Notes: generated by a model from the sequence alone, not told the origin. A stretch of 64,000 bases of DNA from Sphingomonas ginsenosidivorax (GCF_007995065.1 NZ_VOQR01000001.1:2917001-2981000), one strand, 5' to 3'. Positions 7,775 through 17,503 are shown, counted from the stretch's first letter. Numbers and translations are program-made.

Positions 7775-9478
7775 TCACGCGGCGTTCGCCGCCGCCAGCG
7801 CGCGGTACGTCGCGCGCAGCGACACCTTGTCGATCTTCTCCGTCCCCAACCGCGGCAGCGCGGCATCGGAGATCCAGATCCGCTGCGGCACCTTGAACGC
7901 CGCGATATGCTCGGCAAGGAACACGCGCAGCTCGTCCTGCCCCGCCTGCTCGCCCTCGCGCAGGTGGACGACCGCGCCCGGCACCTCGCCGAACTTCTCG
8001 TCGGCCAGCCCGAACACCGCCGCCTCGGCGACGCCGGGATGCTCGTACAGCGCCGCCTCGACCTCCTGGCAGCTGATATTCTCGCCGCCGCGGATGATGA
8101 TGTCCTTCTTGCGGTCGACGATGAACAGATAGCCCTCCTCGTCGAGATAGCCGACGTCGCCGGTCAGGAAATAGCCGTCGGCGGTGAACGCCGCCGCGGT
8201 CGCCTCGGGCCGGTTCCAATATTCGCGGAAGTTGACGACCGACCGGATCCCAACCTCGCCGCGCTCGCCCTGCGGCACCGGACGCCCGGCATCGTCGAGG
8301 ATCGCGAGGTCGCTCAAGGGTGCCGACGGTCGCCCCGCCGAATTGGGCTTGGCGATATAGTTGCTGCGCCAGTTGCCCGTGCCGACCGCATTGGTCTCGG
8401 TCAGGCCATAGCCGATCAGCGGCGAGCTCCCGCCCATCTCCGCATCGAGCCGCCGGACGTGATCGACCGGGCGCGGTGCGCCGCCACAGCCGAAATCGGT
8501 GACCGTCGACAGGTCGTAGTTCGCGCGGTCGGGATGCGTCAGGATCTCGAAGCTCATCAGCGGCACGCCGACGAAATAGGTGATTCCCTCCGCCTCGATC
8601 AGCCGCATCGCCTCGCGCGCATCCCATTTTGGCATCATCACGACCTTCCGCCCCATCGCGATGCTCTGCAGGAACACGGTGACCTCCGCGGTCACGTGGA
8701 ACAGCGGGATCGTCAGCAGCGTCGAGGGCTGTCCCGTCGGCGGGTTCCCCTGCGCGGTCGCGATCCCGACCATCATCAGCGTCTGCGCCAGATAGTTGAA
8801 CACGCCCTGCGTGATCGCGCGGTGATCCGACAGCGCGCCCTTCGACAACCCGGTCGAACCGCTCGTGAACAGGATCGTCGCGGCATGGTCGGGGCCGAGG
8901 ATCGGCAGTTCGGCGGCATCGTCGTCGGCGTCGAACAGCGGCGCCAGCGCCACCGCGATCGGCTCCATGTCGCAGATCTCGATCACCTCCGCGCTCAGGC
9001 CAGCGATCGCGGCGATGCGCTTCACCCGCGGCGGATCGGCGAAGACCATCCGGCAATCGACCTCCGCGATCGCCGCCTCCAGCTCCTCGGTCTGCCACCA
9101 GCCGTTGAGCAGGGTCGCGATGCCGCCAGCCATCACGATCCCCATGTAGAGGATGATCCAGGACGGCGAATTGCGCATCGCGATGCCGATCCGCTCGCCC
9201 TTCGTCACGCCGTGCGCCGATACCAGCGCGCGCGCCACCCGCGTCGCGGCGGCATGGACCTCGCCGAACGTCAGCCGCTCCTGGCCTGCCACCAGGAAGA
9301 CGAGATCGCGGTGCTCGTTCGCGTAATGCGCGAAATAATAGGGAAGTGCCGGCGGCGCGGTGCCGATCGTCGGCAGCGTGATCCCGTATCGTTCGACCCG
9401 GCCCAGCGCGAGCGGTCCGTCGGCCGCCGTGAGCGCAGCCATGGTCGATTCCATCGCCTGGTCCAGTTCGGTCCGCAT
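7775..9478 (-). CDS. Class I adenylate-forming acyl-CoA synthetase
   Basis: Activates a carboxylic acid, probably a fatty acid, with ATP and CoA. 567 residues. The AMP-binding loop [14 protein letters not shown] is at residues 201-214; further marks are [40 protein letters not shown] and a C-terminal catalytic Lys in GTEKIDK. The start at 9478 has a GGAGAGAGAT site and leaves a 66-base divergent gap to lgt; a much longer open frame runs on through lgt antisense and is not credible. The substrate cannot be told from sequence. Confidence 0.9.
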   Translation of the reverse strand: MRTELDQAMESTMAALTAADGPLALGRVERYGITLPTIGTAPPALPYYFAHYANEHRDLVFLVAGQERLTFGEVHAAATRVARALVSAHGVTKGERIGIAMRNSPSWIILYMGIVMAGGIATLLNGWWQTEELEAAIAEVDCRMVFADPPRVKRIAAIAGLSAEVIEICDMEPIAVALAPLFDADDDAAELPILGPDHAATILFTSGSTGLSKGALSDHRAITQGVFNYLAQTLMMVGIATAQGNPPTGQPSTLLTIPLFHVTAEVTVFLQSIAMGRKVVMMPKWDAREAMRLIEAEGITYFVGVPLMSFEILTHPDRANYDLSTVTDFGCGGAPRPVDHVRRLDAEMGGSSPLIGYGLTETNAVGTGNWRSNYIAKPNSAGRPSAPLSDLAILDDAGRPVPQGERGEVGIRSVVNFREYWNRPEATAAAFTADGYFLTGDVGYLDEEGYLFIVDRKKDIIIRGGENISCQEVEAALYEHPGVAEAAVFGLADEKFGEVPGAVVHLREGEQAGQDELRVFLAEHIAAFKVPQRIWISDAALPRLGTEKIDKVSLRATYRALAAANAA

Positions 9479-9544
9479 ATCTCTCTCCGCTTGGTCTTCT
9501 TGTTGCCCGCCTTTATGCAGGCGCGAACCCTTGGGGAAAAGCCT

Positions 9545-10438
9545 TTGATACCGACCATCCTCGCTGCGGCCGTCGCCACCGCCGACACGCATGTCCACTT
9601 CGCGGATCTGCCGCTCCGGCCCGAGGTGTTCACGCTCGGCTTCTTCACGCTGCGCTGGTATTCGATCGCCTATATCGCGGGCATCCTGATCGGCTGGTGG
9701 TATCTGCTGAAGCTGCTGGCCCAGCCGGGCGCGCCGATGGCCCGGCGCCATGCCGACGACCTCGTCTTCTACGCGACGCTCGGCATCATCCTCGGCGGGC
9801 GGCTCGGCTATGTCGTGTTCTACGCGCCCGAGATGTTCCTGCACCCCTTGCGGATCCTGCGGTTGTGGGACGGTGGCATGTCGTTCCACGGCGGCGTCAT
9901 CGGCACCTCGCTCGGGCTGATCCTGTTCGCGCGCAAGCACCAGCTCAACTGGCTGCGCGTGCATGACTATATCGCGTGCTGCGTACCCTTCGGGCTGTTC
10001 TTCGGGCGCCTCGCCAATTTCGTGAACGGCGAGCTCTGGGGCAAGCCGACCGACGTCGCCTGGGGCATCGTGTTCGAACGCACCGTCGCCTTCGGCCTGA
10101 CCGAACCCGCCCGCCATCCGAGCCAGCTCTACGAGGCCGGGCTCGAAGGCATCGCGCTGTTCGCACTCCTGTGGTTCGCCTTCTGGAAGACCAAGGCGCG
10201 CTACGACCCGGGCAAGCTCGTCGGTCTGTTCGTGCTCGGCTACGGCCTTGCGCGCTTCACGGTCGAATTCTTCCGCGAACCCGATTCGCAGCTGCGCGAA
10301 TTCGCCGAGAAGACCGGGCTGCACATGGGCCAGTGGCTCTGCGTCCCGATGATCCTCGGCGGCCTGTACCTGATCCTCACCGCCGCACGCCGCCGCGTCC
10401 GCGTCGAACCGATCGCCGGCTCGCAGAGCGTCGCCTAA
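9545..10438 (+). CDS. lgt: Prolipoprotein diacylglyceryl transferase
   Basis: Transfers diacylglycerol from phosphatidylglycerol to the lipobox Cys of prolipoproteins in the inner membrane. 297 residues from the TTG at 9545, which has GGGGAAAA upstream; an ATG at 9515 would add ten residues. Seven membrane helices are apparent. Marks are the [10 protein letters not shown] segment, the conserved [11 protein letters not shown] with the essential His, and the Lgt signature [14 protein letters not shown], then [13 protein letters not shown]. It leads a gene set with the MidA-like, GNAT and pgeF genes. Confidence 0.95.
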   Translation: MIPTILAAAVATADTHVHFADLPLRPEVFTLGFFTLRWYSIAYIAGILIGWWYLLKLLAQPGAPMARRHADDLVFYATLGIILGGRLGYVVFYAPEMFLHPLRILRLWDGGMSFHGGVIGTSLGLILFARKHQLNWLRVHDYIACCVPFGLFFGRLANFVNGELWGKPTDVAWGIVFERTVAFGLTEPARHPSQLYEAGLEGIALFALLWFAFWKTKARYDPGKLVGLFVLGYGLARFTVEFFREPDSQLREFAEKTGLHMGQWLCVPMILGGLYLILTAARRRVRVEPIAGSQSVA

Positions 10439-10439
10439 A

Positions 10440-10571
10440 CTCCCCTCCCGCTTGCGGGAGGGCTGCCCAAAACTCCCCTCCCGCTTGCGGGAGGGGTCGG
10501 GGGAGGGCATGTCCTCGCGCATCATGCCCGAAACAAGCCCTCCCCTAGCCCCTCCCGCAAGCGGGAGGGGA
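10440..10571 (+). repeat. Palindromic repeat family D, copy 1 with extra arm
   Basis: A short hairpin at 10440-10462 (CTCCCCTCCCGC then GCGGGAGGG) is followed by a full element at 10473-10571 whose ends CTCCCCTCCCGC and GCGGGAGGGGA pair, with internal GGGGAGGGC/GCCCTCCCC arms. Other copies are at 50401-50496 and 61080-61187. It begins just after the lgt stop and runs into the next reading frame. Confidence 0.85.
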
Positions 10572-11633
10572 ACAGACCCTACCCCCCTCGACACCGCCCT
10601 CCCCGAACGCCTCGCCCGCGCGATCGCGCTCGCGGGCCCCGTCTCGATCGCGCAGTACATGGCCGCCGCCAACGCGCACTATTACGCCACTCGCGACCCG
10701 CTCGGCGCCGCCGGCGACTTCACCACCGCGCCCGAGATCAGCCAGATGTTCGGCGAACTGATCGGCCTGTGGTGCGCCGACCTGTGGGACCGAGCCGGTC
10801 GTCCCGACATCGCCTGGGTCGAGCTCGGCCCCGGCCGCGGCACGCTCGCCGCCGACGCGCTTCGCGCGATGGCGAAGGCCGGCCTCGTCCCCGAGGTCCA
10901 TTTCGTCGAGACCAGCCCGACGCTGAGTACCGCGCAGGAACGCGCGGTCCCCGCCGCGACCTTCCACGACACGATCGCCACGCTCCCCGCCGATCGCCCG
11001 CTGATCGTCGTCGCCAACGAATTCTTCGACGCGCTGCCGATCCGCCAGCTCGTGAAGCGTGAGGCCTGGCACGAACGCCTCGTCGCCGCGCAGGACACGC
11101 TGTTCCTCCCGATCGCGGGCAAGGCGCTCCCCGACTCGGTCATCCCCGAACCCTTGCGCGACGCGCCCGCCGGATCGATCCTCGAATCCGCCCCCGCTGC
11201 GGTCGCCGTCATCCGCGCCCTCGCCGACCGCCTCGTCGCGCAGGGCGGCGGGTTCCTCGCCATCGACTATGGCTATGAAGGCCCCGCCCTCGGCGACACA
11301 CTGCAGGCGGTCCGCAGCCACGCCTTCGCCAACCCGTTCGAGGCGCCCGGCGAGCACGACCTCACCGCGCATGTCGACTTCACCACGCTCGCCGCCGCCG
11401 CGCAGGCGCAGGGTGCGGTCGCCTGGGGCCCGGTCACGCAGCGCGACCTGCTCGGCGGGCTCGGCATCGATACGCGCACCTCGGCGCTCGCACGCGCCAC
11501 GCCCGATCGCGGCGAGCAGCTGATGGCCGATCGCCGCCGGCTGATGGAAGACATGGGCACGCTGTTCAAGGCGCTCGCGCTCACCGCGCCCACCTGGCCC
11601 ATGCCGGCCGCATTCACGGGAGCAGGCGCATGA
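10509..11633 (+). CDS. SAM-dependent methyltransferase, MidA/NDUFAF7 family
   Basis: 374 residues. NDUFAF7, its mitochondrial relative, dimethylates an Arg of a complex I subunit; a similar role here is inference. The AdoMet loop VELGPGRGTLAADALRAM is clear, with RDPLGAAGDFTTAPEISQMF before it, ANEFFDALPIRQLV, and FLAIDYGYEGP. Homology begins at about residue 32 (ALPERLARAIALAGPVSIAQYM). The first 21 or so residues come from repeat D, which also carries the only plausible start codons, ATG at 10509 (strong GGGGGAGGG upstream) or 10524. The stop overlaps the next ATG (ATGA). Confidence 0.88.
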   Translation: MSSRIMPETSPPLAPPASGRGTDPTPLDTALPERLARAIALAGPVSIAQYMAAANAHYYATRDPLGAAGDFTTAPEISQMFGELIGLWCADLWDRAGRPDIAWVELGPGRGTLAADALRAMAKAGLVPEVHFVETSPTLSTAQERAVPAATFHDTIATLPADRPLIVVANEFFDALPIRQLVKREAWHERLVAAQDTLFLPIAGKALPDSVIPEPLRDAPAGSILESAPAAVAVIRALADRLVAQGGGFLAIDYGYEGPALGDTLQAVRSHAFANPFEAPGEHDLTAHVDFTTLAAAAQAQGAVAWGPVTQRDLLGGLGIDTRTSALARATPDRGEQLMADRRRLMEDMGTLFKALALTAPTWPMPAAFTGAGA

Positions 11634-12145
11634 CCGCCTATCGCGATGCGACGTCCGCCGACGGCCCCGCGCTCGACGCGATGGCGCGCGCAATCTGGAT
11701 CGCGACTTTTGCCCACACCGCCCCCGCCGCCGACATCGCCGCCTATGTCGCCACCGCCTATGGTCCCGACGGCGCGCTGCTCCGCGACCTTGCCGACCCC
11801 GCGATCCATTTCCGTCTCGCGGTCGAGGACGGGCGGATCGTCGGCTATGCCAAGCTCACCCAGCCCTGGGTCGTCGAGGCCGCCACCCAGCCGGGCGCGC
11901 TCCAGCTCAGCCAGCTCTACGTCGTCGCCGACCGCCACGGCCAAGGCGTCGCGCAAGGGTTGATGGACTGGACGATCGCCACCGCCCGCGCCCGCGGTGC
12001 GCCGGCGCTGTTCCTGACGGTCTTCGAACACAATCCGCGCGCGCGCCGTTTCTACGAACGCTATGGCTTCGTCCATGTCGGCGACTATGCGTTCCACACC
12101 GGCACGCAGATCGACCGCGACGAAGTGATGAGGTTGATGCTGTGA
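11630..12145 (+). CDS. GNAT family N-acetyltransferase
   Basis: A 171-residue acetyltransferase transferring acetyl from acetyl-CoA to an unknown amine. The GNAT fold is indicated by the beta-strand QLSQLYVVADRHGQGVAQGLMDW, which holds the Q/R-x-x-G-x-G/A pyrophosphate loop as RHGQGVA, and by the C-terminal ARRFYERYGFVHVGDYAF. It overlaps the upstream methyltransferase gene and the downstream pgeF by four bases each, so the three are probably translated together. Confidence 0.9.
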   Translation: MTAYRDATSADGPALDAMARAIWIATFAHTAPAADIAAYVATAYGPDGALLRDLADPAIHFRLAVEDGRIVGYAKLTQPWVVEAATQPGALQLSQLYVVADRHGQGVAQGLMDWTIATARARGAPALFLTVFEHNPRARRFYERYGFVHVGDYAFHTGTQIDRDEVMRLML

Positions 12146-12921
12146 CTCCCGAAACCCCATCGATTCCCGTCGAGGTCATCCGTGCCAGGGCGCTGGACGG
12201 CGTCGCGCACGGCTTTCTCGGCCGCCGCGGCGGCCTGTCGACGGGCATGTTCGCCGGGCTGAACGTCGGGATCGGCTCGGACGACGACGTCGCCACGGTC
12301 ACGCGCAACCGGCTGCTCGCCGCCGAGGCGGTGTTGCCGGGCGCGGCGCTGCAGACCGTCTACCAGATCCATTCGGCCGAGGCGGTCACCATCCTCGCCC
12401 CCCTCGAAGACGGCGTCCGCCCCCGCGCCGACGCGCTCGTCACCAATTTGCCGGGGCTCCTGCTCGGCATCCTCACCGCGGACTGCGCGCCGGTACTGTT
12501 CGCGGACGTCTCGGCCGGCATCGTCGGCGCCGCGCATGCCGGGTGGAAGGGCGCGCTCGGCGGCGTCACCGACGCGACGATCCTCGCGATGGAAGCGATC
12601 GGTGCCGACCGTTCGCGCATCGTCGCCGCGGTCGGCCCGTGCATCGCGCGCGCCAGCTACGAGGTCGATGCCGGCTTCCTGCGCCGCTTCTGCGAGGACG
12701 ATCCCGAGAACGAGCGGTTCTTTGCCGACGGCCGCGACGGTCGCCACCAGTTCGACCTCGAATCCTACGTCGTCGCGCGTCTGGCAGGCGCCGGCATCGG
12801 CCGGATCGAGGCGCTGGGACTCGACACCTATCCGCAAGAGGGCCGCTTCTTCAGCTACCGCCGCGCGACTCATCGCGGGGAAGCGGCCTATGGTCGCCAG
12901 ATCAGCCTGATCGGGCTGTAA
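12142..12921 (+). CDS. pgeF: Peptidoglycan editing factor PgeF (laccase-domain, YfiH family)
   Basis: 259 residues, GTG start at 12142 inside a GTGA overlap with the GNAT stop. The family is a zinc/copper-site purine nucleoside or oxidase fold; in E. coli it keeps wrongly incorporated amino acids out of muropeptide precursors. The three metal ligands are visible as His in YQIHSAEAV, Cys in LTADCAPVLF and His in AAHAGWKG. HGFLGRRGGLSTG near the start and VGPCIARASYEV are also characteristic. It ends the lgt gene set. Confidence 0.93.
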   Translation: MTPETPSIPVEVIRARALDGVAHGFLGRRGGLSTGMFAGLNVGIGSDDDVATVTRNRLLAAEAVLPGAALQTVYQIHSAEAVTILAPLEDGVRPRADALVTNLPGLLLGILTADCAPVLFADVSAGIVGAAHAGWKGALGGVTDATILAMEAIGADRSRIVAAVGPCIARASYEVDAGFLRRFCEDDPENERFFADGRDGRHQFDLESYVVARLAGAGIGRIEALGLDTYPQEGRFFSYRRATHRGEAAYGRQISLIGL

Positions 12922-12934
12922 CAGAACTCATCTT

Positions 12935-13030
12935 CGTCACCCCGGACTTGTTCCGGGGTCCACCGTGCCGCAAACCAACGGCTCTGGGTGATGCGAACCG
13001 GTGGATGCCGGAACGAGTCCGGCATGACGG
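12935..13030 (+). repeat. Palindromic repeat family F, copy 1
   Basis: Begins CGTCACCCCGGACTTGTTCC and ends GGAACGAGTCCGGCATGACGG, with matching GGTCCACC/GGTGGAT inner arms. It shares only the outer CGTCA...TGACGG termini with the other family F members at 21321, 22735 and 37277, whose interiors differ. It occupies the gap between pgeF and the following gene. Confidence 0.8.
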
Positions 13031-13092
13031 AGCGAGGTTTGCGACCTTAATGCCCGCTTCGTCGTTCATACACCAAGATCAAGGAGTATCCC

Positions 13093-14415
13093 ATGACCGA
13101 ACCCACCGAGACCGAAGCCGACCTGACCGGCGTCGCCGCGCGTGTCGCCCCCAAGCCGCCGGTCGGCGAGATCAACGGCCGCAAGCTCAAGCCGTCGACG
13201 CTGATGATGGGCCATGGCTACGACCCGGCATTGTCCGAAGGCTCGCTGAAGCCCCCGATCTTCCTCACCTCGACCTTCGTCTTCCCCAACGCGGCCGCGG
13301 GCAAGCGCCACTTCGAGGGCGTCACCGGCAAGCGCCCCGGCGGCGCCGAGGGCCTCGTCTACTCGCGCTTCAACGGCCCCAACCAGGAGATCCTCGAGGA
13401 TCGCCTCGGTATCTGGGAAGAAGCCGAGGATGCGCTCGCCTTCTCGTCGGGCATGTCGGCGATCGCCACCCTTTTCCTCGCGATGGTCAAGCCCGGCGAC
13501 ACCATCGTCCATTCGGGCCCGCTCTACGCGGCGACCGAGACTCTGATCGGCCGCGTGCTCGGCAAGTTCGGGGTCAAGTGGCTCGACTTCCCCGCCGGCG
13601 CCACGCGCGAGGAAATCGACGCGGTGATGACCGAGGCCGCGACCGGCAACGTCGCACTGATCTATCTCGAAAGCCCGGCAAACCCGACGAACGCGCTGGT
13701 CGACATTCAGGCCGTCGCCGCCAGCCGCGACGCGATCTTCGGTGAGAACAAGCCGCCGATCGCGATCGACAACACCTTCCTGGGTCCCGTCTGGCTGCAG
13801 CCGCTCAAGCACGGCGCCGACATCGTCGTCTATTCGCTGACCAAGTACGCCGGCGGCCACAGCGATCTCGTCGCCGGCGGCCTGCTGGGGTCGAAGGCGC
13901 ACATCGACACGATCCGCTCGATGCGCAACACCATCGGCACGATCACCGATCCGAACACCGCCTGGATGCTGCTGCGCAGTCTCGAGACGCTCGAACTACG
14001 CATGAACCGCGCGGGCGAGAACGCGGTGAAGGTCTGCGGCTTCCTGCGCGGCCATCCCAAGGTCGAGCGCGTCGGCTATCTCGGCTTCCTTGCCGACGAG
14101 CCGGGGATGGAACGCCAGGCCGACATCTACAAGCGCCACTGCATCGGTGCGGGCTCGACCTTCTCGCTGTTCCTGAAGGGCGGCGAGACGGAGAGCTTCG
14201 CATTCCTCGACGCGCTCAAGATCGCCAAGCTCGCGGTCAGCCTGGGCGGCACCGAGACACTGGCGAGCCACCCGGCGTCGATGACCCACCTCTCGGTCCC
14301 CGATGCGCGGAAACAGGCGCTCGGCATCACCGACAGCCTGGTGCGCATCTCGATCGGCGTCGAGGATCCCGACGATCTCATCGCCGACTTCACCCAGGCG
14401 CTCGACGCGATCTGA
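13093..14415 (+). CDS. Cystathionine gamma-synthase family PLP enzyme
   Basis: 440 residues, PLP-dependent trans-sulfuration family. The PLP Lys is in VYSLTKYAGGHSDLVAGG, with LVYSRFNGPNQEILEDRL, AFSSGMSAI, YLESPANPTNALVDI, AIDNTFLGP and SLGGTETLASHPASMTH. It could be cystathionine gamma-synthase, O-succinylhomoserine sulfhydrylase or methionine gamma-lyase; an N-terminal extension of about 30 residues beyond E. coli MetB favours the longer family members annotated only to family level. AAGGAG lies just upstream of the ATG. It is a single gene ended by a hairpin. Confidence 0.88.
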   Translation: MTEPTETEADLTGVAARVAPKPPVGEINGRKLKPSTLMMGHGYDPALSEGSLKPPIFLTSTFVFPNAAAGKRHFEGVTGKRPGGAEGLVYSRFNGPNQEILEDRLGIWEEAEDALAFSSGMSAIATLFLAMVKPGDTIVHSGPLYAATETLIGRVLGKFGVKWLDFPAGATREEIDAVMTEAATGNVALIYLESPANPTNALVDIQAVAASRDAIFGENKPPIAIDNTFLGPVWLQPLKHGADIVVYSLTKYAGGHSDLVAGGLLGSKAHIDTIRSMRNTIGTITDPNTAWMLLRSLETLELRMNRAGENAVKVCGFLRGHPKVERVGYLGFLADEPGMERQADIYKRHCIGAGSTFSLFLKGGETESFAFLDALKIAKLAVSLGGTETLASHPASMTHLSVPDARKQALGITDSLVRISIGVEDPDDLIADFTQALDAI

Positions 14416-14425
14416 TCGGTCGCGA

Positions 14426-14473
14426 CCCCCGCGTCCGTCGCCCCAGCCTTCGCCGGGATGACGGATGCGGGGG
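14426..14473 (+). terminator. Hairpin after the PLP enzyme gene
   Basis: CCCCCGCGTCCGTC (14426-14439) pairs at 13 of 14 positions with GACGGATGCGGGGG (14460-14473). The 20-base loop contains a fragment (CCCCAGCCTTCGCCGGGAT) like those inside family F repeats, so this may be a decayed copy serving as terminator. Confidence 0.5.
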
Positions 14474-14527
14474 ACATGACGGACGCAGCTATCTCCCACC
14501 CCCCTCCACGACGGTAGTTTCGCCCCC

Positions 14528-15046
14528 ATGCCGATCTTCACCCCGATCCCCCAGGACGAGTTCGTCGCCGCGGTCCACACGCTCGCGGCGAAACTCGCCG
14601 CGGACACCGACTGGAAGCCCGACTTCATCATCGGCATCGGCCGCGGCGGCCTCGTCCCCGCGGTGTTCCTCAGCCACGCGACCGGTCTGTCGACGCTCTC
14701 GGTCGACTTCTCCAGCCAGGTGAAGGATTTCGCCGATGCGCCGCTGGTCAAGCTGGCCGCGCGTACGCAGGCCGGCGAGCGCCTGCTGTTCGTCGATGAC
14801 ATCAACGATTCGGGCCGGACGATCACGCACCTGCGCCGTGCACTGGCGGACGCCGGCGCGGTCGACGGCGCGGTCCGCTTCGCGATGCTGATCGACAATA
14901 TCAGCTCCGCCGAACGCATCGACTATACCGCCCGCCAGATCGACCGGCATGTCACCAAGGACTGGTTCGTCTTCCCCTGGGAAGCCGTCGCGCCCGCCGC
15001 CGCCATCGAACTCGACGCGACGGCCGTCCCCGACCGGATCGCCTAG
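14528..15046 (+). CDS. Phosphoribosyltransferase domain protein
   Basis: 172 residues of the type I PRTase fold. The PRPP loop is seen as LLFVDDINDSGRTITHL (two acidic residues then D-S-G-R-T), preceded by FIIGIGRGGLVPAVFLSHATG. It resembles the purine PRTases of the XGPRT/Gpt-like group, but the base it uses cannot be assigned. Its stop TAG overlaps, on the palindrome CTAG, the stop of the convergent PAS-domain gene. Confidence 0.83.
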   Translation: MPIFTPIPQDEFVAAVHTLAAKLAADTDWKPDFIIGIGRGGLVPAVFLSHATGLSTLSVDFSSQVKDFADAPLVKLAARTQAGERLLFVDDINDSGRTITHLRRALADAGAVDGAVRFAMLIDNISSAERIDYTARQIDRHVTKDWFVFPWEAVAPAAAIELDATAVPDRIA

Positions 15047-15738
15047 TCGTTCATCACGGTTTCGCGGTGCCGCTGCCGGAGCGTGCTCAGATAGGTTTCG
15101 AGCTTGCGGTGCGTGCCCGCGGTCAGGCGGAACGCCTTGGGCGCCTCGGCCTTGGGGTTGCGATACTCGATCTCGAGCACCCCGTGCTGGACCAGCGCGT
15201 TGATCCAGCGTCCGGTCGTCGAGGGCGTGTGATCGATCATCGCCGCCAGCGTGGCGACATCGACCGCGCGCCCCTCGGCCTCCGCGACATAGGCGGCGAG
15301 CACCGCGTCCCAGCCCGGTTCGGAGAACAGCGTCCGGTCGCATACCGCCTCGCGGTCGCGGCGTTCAGCGATCAGGAACTGCGCAACGTCAAGCAGGACC
15401 GCCGGGGTGTCGTTCTCCTCCGGCGCCGCGACTTCCTCGATCGTCCCCACCACGGTCCGCGCACGCCCGTCGCTGGTCGTGATCGATACCGTGTTGCGCA
15501 CCCACACCAGCGATCCGTCATGGCGGATCAGCCGCTTGACCAGCGTGAACGGCCGCTGAGTCTGGCGGAGCGTCAGGATCGCGCGGACGCATTCCTGCCG
15601 GTCCGCAGGCGCGGTCAGGTCAGCCACGCTTTGCCCGCGCAGGTCGTCGGGGTCTGACCGCATGATGTCGCAGAACGCCGCATCGACATCGATCAGCTCG
15701 TTGTCGGCACCGATGAGAACATGTCCCGTCTGCGGCAT
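15043..15738 (-). CDS. PAS-domain protein with C-terminal winged-helix-like segment
   Basis: 231 residues. Residues about 5-115 form a PAS domain (VLIGADNELIDVDAAFCDIM, then LIRHDGSLVWVRNTVSI and GTIEEV as the PAC end). Residues about 140-231 look like a winged helix: VDVATLAAMIDHTPSTTGRWINALVQHGVLEIEYRN. This suggests a small sensor-regulator, perhaps with a flavin or other cofactor, without a kinase domain. The start at 15738 has AAGGA upstream. A dyad at 15778-15801 in its promoter region could be its operator. Ligand and targets are unknown. Confidence 0.7.
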   Translation of the reverse strand: MPQTGHVLIGADNELIDVDAAFCDIMRSDPDDLRGQSVADLTAPADRQECVRAILTLRQTQRPFTLVKRLIRHDGSLVWVRNTVSITTSDGRARTVVGTIEEVAAPEENDTPAVLLDVAQFLIAERRDREAVCDRTLFSEPGWDAVLAAYVAEAEGRAVDVATLAAMIDHTPSTTGRWINALVQHGVLEIEYRNPKAEAPKAFRLTAGTHRKLETYLSTLRQRHRETVMND

Positions 15739-15777
15739 TAACACGGCGTCCTTGCCCGAGTGTTCGCTACGCGTACT

Positions 15778-15801
15778 TCGATACGGTCTGGAACGTATCG
15801 A
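15778..15801. promoter_or_regulatory. Perfect 8-8-8 inverted repeat upstream of PAS gene
   Basis: TCGATACG (15778-15785) and CGTATCGA (15794-15801) are exact complements with an eight-base spacer. The centre is about 50 bases upstream of the PAS-gene ATG in a 189-base divergent region. This is a typical shape for the operator of a dimeric regulator; the binding protein is not known. Confidence 0.45.
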
Positions 15802-15927
15802 CGTCGTGTATGTTTCCACCAGCTTGACCGAAATCAATATCGATGAATAGTGGCGAACGACGGCGCGATCCGCTTTGCACCGCAGTCTATTCAGGTTAGA
15901 TGGAACAACTCTCGGGGAACACAGGTC

Positions 15928-16113
15928 ATGTCCATCGCCGCACGACGCGCAAGGCTTAGCGCGATATATGATCAGCTGGTCCCCATGCTGACGGTACTCG
16001 ACGACTGCGAGGAACATCACGTCGCGGCGATTCTCTCCACCGCGGTCGACACGCTGGCGACCAGCATCTCGCACTGTCAGCCGCCGGCAACCTCTTCGGA
16101 CATCGTCGCCTGA
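15928..16113 (+). CDS. Small protein of unknown function, 61 aa
   Basis: Predicted mostly helical (RRARLSAIYDQLVPMLTVLDD, then VAAILSTAVDTLATSISH), with two Cys residues (about 27 and 50) and a Pro/Ser-rich tail. The start at 15928 was chosen over an upstream GTG because AGG lies just before it and the upstream residues look non-coding. It is divergent from the PAS gene and shares its promoter region, which hints at linked control. I do not recognise a family; it may be spurious. Confidence 0.45.
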   Translation: MSIAARRARLSAIYDQLVPMLTVLDDCEEHHVAAILSTAVDTLATSISHCQPPATSSDIVA

Positions 16114-16164
16114 GCCACGCCTGACTCAGGCGACGCCGTCATCCGTCGGCATTACCGGTAACCG

Positions 16165-17448
16165 TCACCCGTCGCTGGCGCGCTCGATATCCGCGCCGAC
16201 GGCGCTCAGTTTCTCCTCGAGCCGCTCATAGCCGCGGTCGAGATGATAGACCCGGCCGACCGAGGTCTCGCCGTCGGCCGCCAGCCCCGCCAGGATCAGG
16301 CTCATCGACGCGCGCAGATCGGTCGCCATCACCGGCGCGCCGACCAGCTTGTCGACGCCGCGCACCACTGCGGTCCGCCCGCGCACTTGGATGTCCGCGC
16401 CCATCCGGGCCAGCTCGGGCACGTGCATGTAGCGGTTCTCGAAGATCGTCTCGGTCAGCACGCTGGCGCCGTCCGCCTTGCACAGCATCGCCATGAACTG
16501 CGCCTGCATGTCGGTCGCGAAGCCCGGATAGGGCGCGGTCGACAGCGTCAGCGGCTTCAGCGTGTCGCCGGCCTCGACGCGCACCCCGTCCTTGATCGGC
16601 GTCAGCGTGACACCTGCCTCGACCAGCGCGTCGAACGTCGCTCCCATGCTCTCCGACGAAATGCCGATCAGGTCGAGCGACCCGCCGGTGATCGCCGCCG
16701 CACAGGCATAGCTGCCCGCCTCGATCCGGTCGGGCATCACCGCATAGGTCGCGCCGTGCAGCCGGTCTCGGCCCTCGATCGTCAGCGTCTCGGTACCGAT
16801 CCCGTCGATCGACGCACCCATCGCCACCAGGCAGTTGCACAGGTCGACGATCTCGGGCTCGCGCGCGGCGTTCTCGATCACGCTGGTGCCGCGTGCGAGC
16901 ACGGCGGCCATCACGACGTTCTCGGTCGCGCCGACCGAGACGATCGGAAAGCGATAGCGCCCGCCCGACAGCCGCCCGCCCGGCGCGATCGCCTTGACGT
17001 AACCCGCCGCCATCTCGAGCTCGGCACCGATCGCTTCCAGCGCGCGCAGGTGCAGGTCGATCGGGCGGTTGCCGATCGCGCAGCCGCCGGGCAACGACAC
17101 CGTCGCCTCGCCCCCGCGCCCGAGCAAGGGACCCAGCACCAGGATCGACGCGCGCATTTTCCGGACGATGTCGTACGGCGCTTCGGTCGAGGTGAGCTTG
17201 CCCGCGCGGATCGTCATCACGCGGCCGAAGTCCTGCGGGTTCGTGCCCTCGATGCTGGTCGACGCGCCGAGCTGATTGAGCAGATGGCCGAAGCCATCGA
17301 CATCGGCCAGCCGCGGCAGGTTGCGCAGCGTCAGCGGCTCGTCGGTCAGCAGCGCGCAGGGCATCAGCGTCAGCGCCGCGTTCTTCGCGCCGGAGATAGG
17401 CAGGCGCCCGGACAGGCGGTTGCCGCCACGAATGAGAATACGATCCAT
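16165..17448 (-). CDS. murA: UDP-N-acetylglucosamine 1-carboxyvinyltransferase
   Basis: First committed step of peptidoglycan synthesis: transfers enolpyruvate from PEP to UDP-GlcNAc in the cytoplasm. 427 residues, normal length. The fosfomycin-target Cys is present in [20 protein letters not shown]. Also visible are [14 protein letters not shown] near the start with the catalytic Lys, and the final segment [20 protein letters not shown]. It stands alone, divergent from a Crp/Fnr-type regulator. Confidence 0.97.
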   Translation of the reverse strand: MDRILIRGGNRLSGRLPISGAKNAALTLMPCALLTDEPLTLRNLPRLADVDGFGHLLNQLGASTSIEGTNPQDFGRVMTIRAGKLTSTEAPYDIVRKMRASILVLGPLLGRGGEATVSLPGGCAIGNRPIDLHLRALEAIGAELEMAAGYVKAIAPGGRLSGGRYRFPIVSVGATENVVMAAVLARGTSVIENAAREPEIVDLCNCLVAMGASIDGIGTETLTIEGRDRLHGATYAVMPDRIEAGSYACAAAITGGSLDLIGISSESMGATFDALVEAGVTLTPIKDGVRVEAGDTLKPLTLSTAPYPGFATDMQAQFMAMLCKADGASVLTETIFENRYMHVPELARMGADIQVRGRTAVVRGVDKLVGAPVMATDLRASMSLILAGLAADGETSVGRVYHLDRGYERLEEKLSAVGADIERASDG

Positions 17449-17503
17449 CGCCGGTATCTACCCGCGCCTGTAATTCGCGCAAGGCCGTCGCTGCATCGCG
17501 CGC

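Noticed and set aside
7907..9500. Long plus-strand frame joined to lgt, 843 codons in all
   Set aside because: Only the part from 9545 has Lgt motifs; the rest is antisense to the acyl-CoA synthetase.
9479..10672. Extension of the acyl-CoA synthetase to 965 codons
   Set aside because: The extra part is antisense to lgt and lacks domain sequence, while a good ribosome site marks the start at 9478.
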